64,000 nt of DNA from positions 124,001 through 188,000 of the forward strand of contig NZ_WTEY01000001.1 in NCBI RefSeq assembly GCF_009795805.1, read 5' to 3'. The position numbers and the translations under genes were made by a program. This stretch comes from Gilliamella sp. Pra-s52. Its GTDB lineage: Bacteria > Pseudomonadota > Gammaproteobacteria > Enterobacterales > Orbaceae. Under the pieces are notes generated by a model that did no database searches, was not told the origin of the DNA, and saw only the letters and a program-made list of their open reading frames with translations. Below are positions 9,442 through 18,204 of the stretch, piece by piece (position 1 is the first letter of the stretch; the number at the start of each line of letters is the position of its first letter).

Positions 9442-11304
9442 ATGATGGAAACGATCCGAACAGCAGCAAATAATATTGCTGTTAAGATTATTTTTGCAAT
9501 AATTATTTTATGTTTTATTTTTACTGGCGTTGGATTTTTAGGTTTTGGTAATGGCAATAATAGTGCAGGTGATCAGCAACGATATATTGCGAAAGTTGAT
9601 GGTGAAGGCATTAGTAGAGCTGAATTTGAAGCTCAAGCGAGAACTGTAACTGATAAAGCTGGTGGTAATAGTGCTTTTATTAAGCAATTACGCCGTAATG
9701 TGCTATCTTATCAAATAGATAATTATTTAGCATATAAATTTTCACAGGAGACTGGTGCTGTCATTAGTAGTGAACAAATTAAAAAATTTATTATAAAACA
9801 AAAGGAATTTTTTAAGAATGGTAAGTTTGATAACCAAAGCTATTTGAGTCTTCTTGCTGAAAATGGTTTTACGCCAGATAGTTATGCTGAAATTATAAAA
9901 ACTGTATTACAGCAACAACAGGTTATTGATGCGCTAACTAATAGTAGTTTTGTTTTGCCAGTTGATTCAGAAATATCTTCACTTAAAAATCAAACTAGAA
10001 GTATATATGCTGTTTCAGTTGATACCTCCGCAAGTAATGTTGATGGGGAACATATAACGCTCGAAGACGAAAAAAAATATTATGAAGAAAATTTAAAAGA
10101 GTTTTTTAAAAAGGAACGAGTAAAAGTAAAATACATTCTGAGTTCAGAAAATGCATTAGCGAAAAATATTAACATTACTAAAGACGAAATCAGAAATGAG
10201 TATGATAAAAATATTAGTGCTTATTCATATCCAGCTAAAAAAGCTTATAGTGTAATTTTTATCTCTAATAAAGAGCAAGCTAATAAGGTTTATAAAGATC
10301 TTTCTTCTGGCGCTGATTTTGAAGGCTTTGTTAAGGCTTTTAACCAAAATAATGCTGTTTCTCCATATGGTCAAAATGGTTCATTGGGTTGGTTTGCTGA
10401 TGATGATTCTTTACCGCAAGTCTTTAAAGATGCTAAATTGAAAAAAGCAGGAGCAATTTCATCACCAATAATTGTTGACGGCGGTTATGTAATAGTGAAA
10501 TTGGATAATATACAACCTAGAAAAGTTATGGATTATGATTATGCAAAATATCAAATTAATTCAAAACTTACTAAACAAAGAATACAACAAGCTTTAGATG
10601 TAGAAGAAAATAAAATTAAAACTGCATTGAGTGATTCGCCTAAGACTATTGAGGAGCTTGCAAATAAAGTTGGTCTTGATGTAATTGTTTCGGATTGGAT
10701 CACTTATAATGATAAGTTTTCACTTGCTTATTACCCAGAAGTTAGAGATGTAGTTTTTAGTGAAGACATGATAGTTGATGATAAAGCAACGAACAAAATA
10801 TCTGATTTAATATATGCTGACAGAAATAATGAAAAATATAATTTTGTTGTGCAAACTGTTGATTATCGACCTGAAGGTATAGCCCCATTTGATGAAGTTA
10901 AAGATGAAATCCATAAAAAAATCTTTAATAAAATGGCTCAAAACCAATTTAAGTCAACTGTTGATGATATATTAACTCAGTTAAAGGAAACTGGATATGC
11001 TAAAAATATACAGTTTACTAAAAAATATACTTTGAATCGTAATTCAAAAGAGTTAGATAAAAAAGTTATTAATATGGTTTTTAATTTAAATCCTTCAGTA
11101 AGTGGAAAGCGTATTTATGGTGTGGAGTTTTTAGATGATAAAAGTGCTACTATTGTTGTATTAACTAAAGTTGATACACCAAAAGAATATGAGAATATTT
11201 CTTCTGAGTTGTTACCTTTATTTGTTAATAATACCCATTATTATTTTGCTGAAGATATTCGTTCTAAGGCTAAAATTGAAATTATGCCTGATTCTAATTT
11301 GTGA
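9442..11304 (+). CDS. ppiD: PpiD, inner-membrane-anchored periplasmic chaperone
   Basis: Periplasmic folding factor at the exit of SecYEG. 620 residues (E. coli 623). The N-terminus MMETIRTAANNIAVK followed by a single hydrophobic segment (about residues 14-35) matches the PpiD anchor. A SurA-like N-terminal chaperone region follows, then a parvulin-like domain around residues 265-355 (AYSYPAKKAYSVIF ... GSLGWFADDD). In E. coli the parvulin domain of PpiD has little isomerase activity, so chaperone function is the safer description. Located after lon as in enterics, but without hupB between. Confidence 0.96.
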   Translation: MMETIRTAANNIAVKIIFAIIILCFIFTGVGFLGFGNGNNSAGDQQRYIAKVDGEGISRAEFEAQARTVTDKAGGNSAFIKQLRRNVLSYQIDNYLAYKFSQETGAVISSEQIKKFIIKQKEFFKNGKFDNQSYLSLLAENGFTPDSYAEIIKTVLQQQQVIDALTNSSFVLPVDSEISSLKNQTRSIYAVSVDTSASNVDGEHITLEDEKKYYEENLKEFFKKERVKVKYILSSENALAKNINITKDEIRNEYDKNISAYSYPAKKAYSVIFISNKEQANKVYKDLSSGADFEGFVKAFNQNNAVSPYGQNGSLGWFADDDSLPQVFKDAKLKKAGAISSPIIVDGGYVIVKLDNIQPRKVMDYDYAKYQINSKLTKQRIQQALDVEENKIKTALSDSPKTIEELANKVGLDVIVSDWITYNDKFSLAYYPEVRDVVFSEDMIVDDKATNKISDLIYADRNNEKYNFVVQTVDYRPEGIAPFDEVKDEIHKKIFNKMAQNQFKSTVDDILTQLKETGYAKNIQFTKKYTLNRNSKELDKKVINMVFNLNPSVSGKRIYGVEFLDDKSATIVVLTKVDTPKEYENISSELLPLFVNNTHYYFAEDIRSKAKIEIMPDSNL

Positions 11305-11340
11305 TTTGTTTCTCAAAATAATAGCAATAATTGGAAAAAA

Positions 11341-11364
11341 GAAAAGTCACTTGGGTGACTTTTC
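11341..11364 (+). terminator. Hairpin terminator after ppiD
   Basis: Ten-base perfect stem (GAAAAGTCAC at 11341-11350 with GTGACTTTTC at 11355-11364) and a TTGG loop; followed by TCGTCTTT rather than a clean U tract. Confidence 0.6.
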
Positions 11365-11407
11365 TCGTCTTTATAATTTATAAAATTTTTTTATTTGGTT
11401 AAGTGAG

Positions 11408-11444
11408 ATAGTTATTACGCAAATTTACTTGCGTAACTATTTTT
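11408..11444 (+). terminator. Second hairpin with T tract, upstream of the ComEA-like gene
   Basis: TTACGCAA pairs with TTGCGTAA around a six-base loop. The stem extends as ATAG/CTAT across a three-base bulge and is followed by five Ts. It lies only 13 bases before the next ATG, so it could act as a second terminator or as an attenuator. Confidence 0.5.
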
Positions 11445-11457
11445 AGAGGTTAATTAA

Positions 11458-11769
11458 ATGAAAATATTTTCACTATTACTTATTTTATTATCAAGCTTCA
11501 TTTTTTCAAACATGAGTTTTGCTGATTCGACTGCTATAGCATCCTCACCCGTTAAAAAGGAACAAAAGCAAATTGCTCAGGTAAATATTAATACTGCAAC
11601 AGCAGAAGAATTATCAAAAGTATTGACTGGAATTGGGGCAAATAAAGCCCAGAAAATTATCGAATATCGGGAAAAATTTGGACCTTTTGTTTCTGTTGAG
11701 CAGTTAAAAGAAGTTTCAGGGATTGGTCAAGCAACACTAGATAAAAATGCTGGTAAAATAATTTTATAA
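11458..11769 (+). CDS. ybaV: ComEA/YbaV-like secreted helix-hairpin-helix protein
   Basis: 103 residues: signal peptide (MKIFSLLLILLSSFIFSN, likely cleaved after SFA), a short linker, then the ComEA helix-hairpin-helix repeat (VNINTATAEELSKVLTGIG ... FVSVEQLKEVSGIGQATLD). ComEA binds incoming DNA in the periplasm of naturally competent bacteria; the E. coli homologue YbaV sits at the same place, after ppiD, and is uncharacterised. Periplasmic DNA binding is therefore likely, a role in transformation only possible. It ends at a hairpin shared with the convergent priA. Confidence 0.9.
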   Translation: MKIFSLLLILLSSFIFSNMSFADSTAIASSPVKKEQKQIAQVNINTATAEELSKVLTGIGANKAQKIIEYREKFGPFVSVEQLKEVSGIGQATLDKNAGKIIL

Positions 11770-11776
11770 TTTATTA

Positions 11777-11802
11777 TTTCCACCAATTAATATTGGTGGA
11801 AA
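11777..11802. terminator. Bidirectional hairpin between ybaV-like gene and priA
   Basis: TTTCCACCAAT (11777-11787) pairs with ATTGGTGGAAA (11792-11802), 11 bp, four-base loop, AT-rich on both sides. It separates convergent genes. Confidence 0.6.
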
Positions 11803-11811
11803 TATACTATC

Positions 11812-13980
11812 CTAATTATCAATAGGATCTACATCAATACTCCATTTCAACTTTGATGTTTCAGTCCATTTATTTATTTCCATTAATAGTTGGTTTAATA
11901 TTTTCTGTAATTGTTGTCTATTTGTATGTTGAAGCAGTAATTGCCAACGATAGTATCCTGCTTTTTTGGGATGATTTGCTGGCATTGGTCCAAGTTGCCA
12001 TAGTGTATGGTCATATTGTAGTTTTAACCAATCATAAATATGTTGTAAAAAAGCTGGAGCATAATGATTATTGCGATCTGCTGCACGAATTAATGTTTGG
12101 TAACTAAATGGTGGTAGTTGGGTATATTGTCTTTCTTGTAATGTTAGTTTGGCAAATTTTTGATAGCCTTCAGTTAGTAAAACATTAAGTAAAGGATGCT
12201 TAGGATGATATGTTTGTAAAATAACTTGCCCTGTTTTAGTTTCACGGCCTGCCCTTCCTGATACCTGTGTATAAATTTGAGCAAATCGCTCAGTTGCTCG
12301 AAAGTCACTTGAAAATAAAGCACCATCAACATCGATAATTCCAACTAAAGTGACATCAGGAAAGTGGTGCCCTTTAGCTAAAATTTGGGTACCAATTAAA
12401 ATGTGTGCACCACCTTGTTGGATACTTTGTAAATAGTTATCTAATGCGCCTTTTTTACTCACTGTATCTCGATCAATGCGACTAATCTTGATATTAGGAA
12501 AAAGGATCCCAAGCTGTTGTTCAAGTTGTTCTGTTCCAAATCCAATTGGTATTAAATGGGTGGAACCACATTTTGGACATTGATTGGGAACTGTTCTTGG
12601 TGTATCACAATAATGGCATATAAGTTTGTTTTGTTTTTGATGTAATGTATAGGGTCTATCACAACGAGGGCATTCAGCAATCCAACCACAATCATGGCAT
12701 ATTAATAATGGTGAAAACCCTCTACGATTTAAAAATAACATGACCTGATTATTATTAGATAAATGCTTTTTTATTTTCTCAATCAACGGTTGAGATAAAC
12801 CAGCAGTAAGTACTAACCCACGTAGATCTAAAATCGACTGTTTTGCAAGCGTTGCATTACCAGCCCTTTCAGTTAATTGTAATAAATGGTACTTGTGTTT
12901 TTGTGCATTATTGAGTGTCTCAATCGATGGGGTTGCAGAGCCTAAAACAATTGGAATATTATTAAATTTAGCTTGAATAATTGCTAAATCTCGAGCGTGA
13001 TAGCGCCAACCTTCTTGTTGTTTATAGGAGCTATCGTGTTCTTCATCAATAATAATCATACCTAAGTCTTTAAATGGAGTAAAAAGTGATGAGCGAGTAC
13101 CGACAACTATAGCATTTTCTCCATTTTTACTTCTTAGCCAAACTGCTAGTCTTTGTTTATCCGTTAATCCTGAATGTAAAATATCAATTGGCGCATTGAA
13201 CCGTTGTTTAAAACGTTTAATAGTTTGTGGTGTTAATCCAATTTCTGGAACTAGTACTAATGCTTGTTTACCTGTAGCTAATATATTAGATAGTATATTT
13301 AGATATACTTCTGTTTTACCCGAGCCAGTCACTCCTTCTAATAAAAATACTTCAAATTGATAGTTTTTTTTGTTGATTGTTTCTATAGCATAGGCCTGTT
13401 CTTTATTTAGCTGAATTGAACTAGTATTTGTTGAAAAATTGGTTTGCCATTGAATATTATCTAATTGGCAGCTTACTTGTTCTATCAGATCTTTTTTCTG
13501 TAATTCTTTATAAATAGTGTTACTTACGTCATTTTCTGAAAGAGTACTATTTCTGAATGACGATAATAATAATTTTTGTTTCGGAGTCCGTGATAACGAT
13601 TCTAGATCAATATTTTTTCCCAATTGAGTTAATTGCCATTGTTTTATTTCTTCCTTGATTGCTTTTCTTCCTTGTCGTAATAAAACAGGTATAGAATGGA
13701 ATAGAACTTCGCCAATAGGATAATGGTAATAACTAGCAGCCCAGTTTAATAACCGCCAAATAGAAGGTGTAAAAACAGGTTCAGTATCAATGACACTTGT
13801 AATCGTTTTTAAGCTTTTAATATCAAATTCGGTTTTTTCGTCAATATTAACAATAATTCCTATTGCGTCACGTTTACCGAAAGGAACTTTAACCCGCATT
13901 CCAACTTGAGCAGGTTTAGTTAATTGATAATCAAATATTTGGTAAAGTGGTACAGGTAAGGCTATATGAGCGATAAGCAT
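11812..13980 (-). CDS. priA: PriA, primosomal replication restart helicase
   Basis: 3'-to-5' superfamily 2 helicase that reloads the replisome at stalled forks. 722 residues (E. coli 732). N-terminal DNA-binding region (PVPLYQIFDYQL), Walker A GVTGSGKTEVY, Walker B DEEHDSSYKQQE, and a zinc-binding insertion with paired cysteines (CHDCG, CPRC, CHYC, CPKCG), then helicase motifs GTQILAKGHHFP and QVSGRAGR. All are intact. Divergent from moaC, convergent with the ComEA-like gene. Confidence 0.98.
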   Translation of the reverse strand: MLIAHIALPVPLYQIFDYQLTKPAQVGMRVKVPFGKRDAIGIIVNIDEKTEFDIKSLKTITSVIDTEPVFTPSIWRLLNWAASYYHYPIGEVLFHSIPVLLRQGRKAIKEEIKQWQLTQLGKNIDLESLSRTPKQKLLLSSFRNSTLSENDVSNTIYKELQKKDLIEQVSCQLDNIQWQTNFSTNTSSIQLNKEQAYAIETINKKNYQFEVFLLEGVTGSGKTEVYLNILSNILATGKQALVLVPEIGLTPQTIKRFKQRFNAPIDILHSGLTDKQRLAVWLRSKNGENAIVVGTRSSLFTPFKDLGMIIIDEEHDSSYKQQEGWRYHARDLAIIQAKFNNIPIVLGSATPSIETLNNAQKHKYHLLQLTERAGNATLAKQSILDLRGLVLTAGLSQPLIEKIKKHLSNNNQVMLFLNRRGFSPLLICHDCGWIAECPRCDRPYTLHQKQNKLICHYCDTPRTVPNQCPKCGSTHLIPIGFGTEQLEQQLGILFPNIKISRIDRDTVSKKGALDNYLQSIQQGGAHILIGTQILAKGHHFPDVTLVGIIDVDGALFSSDFRATERFAQIYTQVSGRAGRETKTGQVILQTYHPKHPLLNVLLTEGYQKFAKLTLQERQYTQLPPFSYQTLIRAADRNNHYAPAFLQHIYDWLKLQYDHTLWQLGPMPANHPKKAGYYRWQLLLQHTNRQQLQKILNQLLMEINKWTETSKLKWSIDVDPIDN

Positions 13981-14182
13981 TAAAAAATCACAGATATTAT
14001 AATTTATATAAAACTATATTGTACGCAGTTTTTACATAACCCGCAAAAGTTATAAAAACAATCTAGTTTTTATCCATCTATATTTATTACATTAATAGCC
14101 TAAAAAGGATTAGTAGTAACTATTAATAAAATTTGCTATCTTGGTAAAAATTGATGATTAATAAAATGTTAAGGATTAAAGG

Positions 14183-14668
14183 ATGAGTGAATCATTTTCG
14201 CATATTAATCAGCGAGGTGAAGCCTACATGGTTGATGTCTCAGAAAAACTAATAACAACACGAGAAGCAAGAGCTGAGTCATTAGTTTTAATGAATGCTG
14301 GAACACTGAAGATGATTATTGAGGGTAAACATCATAAAGGCGATGTTTTTGCAACGGCAAGGATTGCTGGGATTCAAGCAGCTAAAAAGACTTGGGAGCT
14401 TATTCCGCTTTGTCATCCTCTTTTTTTAAGTAAAATTGAAATTAACATTGAAGTAGATAAAATAAAAAATTGTGTTCAAGTCCAATCATTTTGTCGCTTG
14501 AATGGACAAACTGGTGTTGAAATGGAGGCAATGGTTGCTGCATCTGTTGCAGCCTTGACTATTTATGATATGTGTAAAGCTGTTCAAAGAGATATAGTGA
14601 TCTCCCAAGTAAGATTGTTGACGAAAAGTGGTGGTAAGTCAGGTGACTTTATTGCCCAAAAGGTTTAA
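14183..14668 (+). CDS. moaC: MoaC, cyclic pyranopterin monophosphate synthase
   Basis: Second enzyme of molybdenum cofactor synthesis, acting on the MoaA product (3',8-cH2GTP). 161 residues, the same as E. coli. Motifs [34 protein letters not shown] and [10 protein letters not shown] are conserved, including the His and Lys residues of the active site; KSGGKSGDF ends the domain. Ribosome-binding site AAAGG precedes the ATG. It heads a moaC-moaD-moaE operon; moaA and moaB are not in the window. Confidence 0.98.
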   Translation: MSESFSHINQRGEAYMVDVSEKLITTREARAESLVLMNAGTLKMIIEGKHHKGDVFATARIAGIQAAKKTWELIPLCHPLFLSKIEINIEVDKIKNCVQVQSFCRLNGQTGVEMEAMVAASVAALTIYDMCKAVQRDIVISQVRLLTKSGGKSGDFIAQKV

Positions 14669-14678
14669 TAGATAGAAG

Positions 14679-14924
14679 ATGAATAAAATTATTTTTTTCG
14701 CTCAAATTAGAGAATTAGTTGGGGCTGAGTGTGTTATGTTAGATGCTAATCAACTTTCAGTTTCTTGCCTTATTGAACAGTTAAGTAAACGTGGTGATCA
14801 ATGGTTATTAGCGTTCAAAGAAAGTTCAGTTCTATGTGCTATAAATCAAACATTGGTTGATTTTAATTATATTGTGCAAGAAGGTGACGAGATTGCATTT
14901 TTTCCTCCTGTAACTGGTGGATAA
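14679..14924 (+). CDS. moaD: MoaD, molybdopterin synthase sulfur-carrier subunit
   Basis: Ubiquitin-fold sulfur carrier. 81 residues ending in the obligatory Gly-Gly (PPVTGG), whose C-terminus is thiocarboxylated and donates sulfur in the MoaE active site. Starts 10 bases after moaC; moaE begins immediately after. Confidence 0.97.
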   Translation: MNKIIFFAQIRELVGAECVMLDANQLSVSCLIEQLSKRGDQWLLAFKESSVLCAINQTLVDFNYIVQEGDEIAFFPPVTGG

Positions 14925-14925
14925 T

Positions 14926-15372
14926 ATGATGGATCTTATTAAAGTTAGTGAGCAGTCGATTGATATTAATAAGCTAAATGATTGGCTTTCACAATTGCCA
15001 CAAGATGGTGCCGTTGTTACTTTTGTGGGGAAAGTTCGTAGTATTGAAAATCAAACAATAAACCTGTTTTTAGAACACTATGCAGGAATGACTGAAAAAG
15101 TTTTAGCCAAGATTGCCGATCAAGCTAGAGAAAGATGGCAATTAAGTCGAATTGCAATAATTCATCGAATAGGAGAAATTAATACGAATGAACAAATTGT
15201 CTTTGTGGGAGCGAGTAGTGCTCATCGTTCAGATGCGTTTGCAGCGGTAGAATTCATCATGGACATATTAAAGAGCGAAGCACCTTTTTGGAAGAAAGAA
15301 AGAACTCCTCAAGGAGAAAGGTGGGTTGAAGCAAAAAAAACAGATAAAGAAGCATTGAAAAAATGGTATTAG
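14926..15372 (+). CDS. moaE: MoaE, molybdopterin synthase catalytic subunit
   Basis: Converts cyclic pyranopterin monophosphate to molybdopterin using MoaD thiocarboxylate. Conserved blocks DGAVVTFVGKVR, LEHYAGMTEKVL, IHRIGEI, GASSAHRSDAF and APFWKKE with the active-site Lys and Arg. I place the start at ATG 14926 (or the adjacent ATG 14929), one base after the moaD stop, with GGTGG at 14916-14920 as ribosome-binding site; an upstream in-frame GTG at 14917 lies inside moaD and in that site. Confidence 0.96.
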   Translation: MMDLIKVSEQSIDINKLNDWLSQLPQDGAVVTFVGKVRSIENQTINLFLEHYAGMTEKVLAKIADQARERWQLSRIAIIHRIGEINTNEQIVFVGASSAHRSDAFAAVEFIMDILKSEAPFWKKERTPQGERWVEAKKTDKEALKKWY

Positions 15373-15388
15373 TATTTATTTAAGATAT

Positions 15389-15416
15389 AATGATATAAAT
15401 TTATATCATTCTTTTT
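15389..15416 (+). terminator. Palindromic hairpin with T tract between moaE and ybhL
   Basis: Perfect inverted repeat with 11-base arms (15389-15399 and 15400-15410) and no spacer, followed by CTTTTT. It could be a weak terminator or an operator in front of ybhL. Confidence 0.4.
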
Positions 15417-15431
15417 AATGAGAGGTAATTA

Positions 15432-16130
15432 ATGAAAAATTATACACCTAATGGTTCAGTCATTGAACAATCAGGTAGTCGTATCCAAACATATATGAGT
15501 CATGTTTATGGGTGGATGACTGTTGGTTTACTATTAACGGCTTTAGTTGCATGGTATGCATCTACTAGCATAGAACTTTTACAACTATTATACCAAGGTA
15601 TGTGGGTATTATTGATAGCTCAACTAGGATTGGTTTTTGTCATTTCTGGTTTCATCAACCGTTTATCTGGAGCTGCTGCAACAACATTGTTTATGCTGTA
15701 TTCAGTTTTAAATGGTTGTACGTTTTCAATCTACTTTATTGTTTATACATCATCTTCTATTGCAAGTGTATTTTTTATCACAGCAGGGATGTTTGCTGCA
15801 ATGGCATTTTACGGATATACAACAAAACGTGATTTATCAGGTTTTGGCCGTTTCTTGTTTATGGGATTAATTGGTATAGTAATAGCCTCTTTAGTTAATA
15901 TCTTTATGAAAAGCGAACCGTTAATGTGGGGGATAACTTATATTGGTGTGTTCATTTTTGCTGGGTTAACTGCCTATGATACACAGAAACTAAAAGATTT
16001 TGGAGAGCAATTATCATACGATGATCCTAATATGTTTAGACGCTTTGTTATTTTAGGTGCATTAACACTTTATCTTGATTTTATTAACTTATTTATTATG
16101 CTTTTAAGAATTTTTGCAGATCGTCGATAA
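15432..16130 (+). CDS. ybhL: YbhL, Bax inhibitor-1 (TMBIM) family membrane protein
   Basis: Seven-helix inner-membrane protein of the Bax inhibitor-1 superfamily (pH-sensitive Ca2+ leak channels in characterised members). 232 residues, near-collinear with E. coli YbhL (TYMSHVYGWMTVGLLLTA, FMLYSVLNG, GYTTKRDLSGFG, GLTAYDTQKLKDFGEQ). The final ILGALTLYLDFINLF block with two acidic residues is typical of the family. In E. coli ybhL also follows the moa operon, so this is conserved synteny. Physiological role unknown. Confidence 0.95.
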   Translation: MKNYTPNGSVIEQSGSRIQTYMSHVYGWMTVGLLLTALVAWYASTSIELLQLLYQGMWVLLIAQLGLVFVISGFINRLSGAAATTLFMLYSVLNGCTFSIYFIVYTSSSIASVFFITAGMFAAMAFYGYTTKRDLSGFGRFLFMGLIGIVIASLVNIFMKSEPLMWGITYIGVFIFAGLTAYDTQKLKDFGEQLSYDDPNMFRRFVILGALTLYLDFINLFIMLLRIFADRR

Positions 16131-16147
16131 TTTCATTTTAATCAGAT

Positions 16148-16174
16148 AAAAGGGCTCTAAATTGAGCCCTTTTT
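16148..16174 (+). terminator. Rho-independent terminator after ybhL
   Basis: Stem AAAAGGGCTC (16148-16157) with GAGCCCTTTT (16164-16173), six-base loop, T-rich end. Confidence 0.85.
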
Positions 16175-16300
16175 GTTAAAACTTTATTGGAATTGTATTT
16201 TTTAAGTACTAGTTTTTTAAAAAACTTCAGCTGAGCAGATGTTTTAATATAAAATGCAGTATAATTCTTATTATATTGAATCAATAATATACTGAAAAAT

Positions 16301-18145
16301 ATGAAAAAATTATACTATTTTGTCCTAATTAATCTATTTATTTCATCAATACTAGCAATTCGCTTCTTTGTTGTTCCTGAGGTATCATTTAATTGGCCTA
16401 GTGTTGTATTTTCTGTTTTTGCTGTATTGGGGCATTTTTTCTCGGCTTATCTATTACTTTTGATTGTTTGTATACCTTTTCTTTTGTTCAAACAATCTGT
16501 TTGTAATATTATTCTCGCTATAATATTTAGCTTTATTCAAATTGGGTTATATGTCGATACGATTGTATTTCAACAGTACCGGTTTCATGTAAATCAGTCT
16601 GTTTTATCGATGGTCCTATCTGGTCAGGTTGTCGATTTTTCGATAATTACCTATTTTTTAATGTTCATGCTTATTGTTATTGTATTTTGCGTGGAGTATT
16701 TTATTCTTTATTACCTTAACAATAAATTAACTGCATTGCATAAAAAATCAAGAATTGTTTTATTTTCTACAATATTTCTTTTTGGATCATTTTTAATTAG
16801 CCATGTGGTGCATATGATTGCTTTTTATTACGCTTATTCGCCAATTATGGTTGTAAAAGAATATATACCTCTTTACCGACCATTTACGTCAAAAAAAATC
16901 ATGGGTTTTTTTGATGAAAAAGGGCAACGGAAAGTTGTGTATAACAAGGATAATAGCAATGCTAATGTAGATTACCCCAAAAAACAGCTAGAGATCAATC
17001 CAGAAAATAAAAAAACTAAGAATATTATGTTTATTGTTTTGGATTCTTGGAGATATGATACGTTTAGTGAAGAAATTTCACCGAATACATTTCGTTTTGT
17101 GAAACAAAATAATGGTGTAATTTTTGATAATCATTATTCAACTGGTAATGCAACGCGAACAGGAATTTTTGGGTTGTTTTATGGCATTCCCGGTACATAT
17201 TGGGATTCATTTTTACGGAATAGTATTCCTTCACTATTTATCACAACACTACAGCAAGAAAGCTATAATATTGGCATTTTTACCTCAGCAAAAGTTACTG
17301 CTCCAGAATTTGATAGGACTGCATTTGTTACTATCAAAAATTTAAGAATTAGTAGTAAAAACGGCTCTGCATCTAGTAGAGATAAACAAATTACTGATGA
17401 TTGGCTTAAATGGTATAAGTTACGCGATGCTTCTAAACCGACATTCTCTTTTTTATTTTATGATGCTCCCCATGCTTATGACTTTCCTGACGATTTTTTA
17501 GTGAAATTTAAACCTATTGGTGATCTTAATTATATGACTTTAAATAATGATACCGATCCGTTACCAATCTTTAATCGTTACAAGCAAAGTGTTTATTATG
17601 ATGATTATCTATTGAAAAATATTTATGATGAACTTGTAAAAACAGGAACATTAGATGATACATTAATAATTATTACCGGTGATCATTCACAAGAAATGAA
17701 TGACAATAAACTCGGTTTTTGGGGACATAATGGTAATTATACTGATGCACAAACAAAGGTACCTTTTATTATTATTGGTGGAAAAGAGTTAGAGAATCTT
17801 GAAAATAATCGTAATAAAATGACTAGTCATGAAGATGTTGTTCCGACCCTAATGAAACATTATTTATATGTAAAAAATGATATAAGTGATTATTCAACAG
17901 GTTATGATTTATTTGAACCAATAACTAATCGTAACTGGCTTTTGATGTCTAATTATAGCTCTTATGCAGTGAAAACAAATGATAATATTTATCTTGTGAA
18001 TAGATTAGGAATTAGTCATTATATGGATTTGCATAATCGTGAGATTAATGAAACCCCGAATTATCAATATATTCAAGAAGCGTTAGATCATATGCGTTAT
18101 TTTTTCCAATCAGGAAAAAATAGTTTAACAGATAGAAACAATTAG
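16301..18145 (+). CDS. yejM: YejM/PbgA-type inner-membrane protein with sulfatase-fold periplasmic domain
   Basis: 614 residues: five hydrophobic segments in the first ~180 residues (DUF3413-type region), then a periplasmic alkaline-phosphatase/sulfatase-fold domain from about residue 238. E. coli YejM (PbgA/LapC, 586 aa) senses lipopolysaccharide and controls LpxC turnover through LapB. The diagnostic block GNATRTGIFGLFYG matches GNTTDNGIFGLFYG in E. coli. Unlike E. coli, this copy keeps candidate metal ligands: Asp248 (FIVLDSWRYD), ITGDHSQEMN and a following GHNG histidine. It may therefore be catalytic or a related phosphotransferase. No clear ribosome-binding site precedes the ATG. Stands alone between terminators. 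Confidence 0.85.
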   Translation: MKKLYYFVLINLFISSILAIRFFVVPEVSFNWPSVVFSVFAVLGHFFSAYLLLLIVCIPFLLFKQSVCNIILAIIFSFIQIGLYVDTIVFQQYRFHVNQSVLSMVLSGQVVDFSIITYFLMFMLIVIVFCVEYFILYYLNNKLTALHKKSRIVLFSTIFLFGSFLISHVVHMIAFYYAYSPIMVVKEYIPLYRPFTSKKIMGFFDEKGQRKVVYNKDNSNANVDYPKKQLEINPENKKTKNIMFIVLDSWRYDTFSEEISPNTFRFVKQNNGVIFDNHYSTGNATRTGIFGLFYGIPGTYWDSFLRNSIPSLFITTLQQESYNIGIFTSAKVTAPEFDRTAFVTIKNLRISSKNGSASSRDKQITDDWLKWYKLRDASKPTFSFLFYDAPHAYDFPDDFLVKFKPIGDLNYMTLNNDTDPLPIFNRYKQSVYYDDYLLKNIYDELVKTGTLDDTLIIITGDHSQEMNDNKLGFWGHNGNYTDAQTKVPFIIIGGKELENLENNRNKMTSHEDVVPTLMKHYLYVKNDISDYSTGYDLFEPITNRNWLLMSNYSSYAVKTNDNIYLVNRLGISHYMDLHNREINETPNYQYIQEALDHMRYFFQSGKNSLTDRNN

Positions 18146-18162
18146 TTATAAATTTAAGAAAA

Positions 18163-18199
18163 AATCATTATCTACCACCAGGAATGGTAGATAATGATT
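18163..18199. terminator. Strong bidirectional terminator between yejM and sppA
   Basis: 15-bp perfect stem (18163-18177 with 18185-18199), seven-base loop. On the minus strand it is followed by a run of Ts (terminator of sppA); on the plus strand by GTTTATT. Confidence 0.85.
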
Positions 18200-18204
18200 G
18201 TTTA

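Noticed and set aside
13981-14182. Molybdenum-cofactor riboswitch before moaC
   Set aside because: About 200 AT-rich bases without the GC-rich helices expected of that riboswitch; it normally precedes moaA, which is not here.
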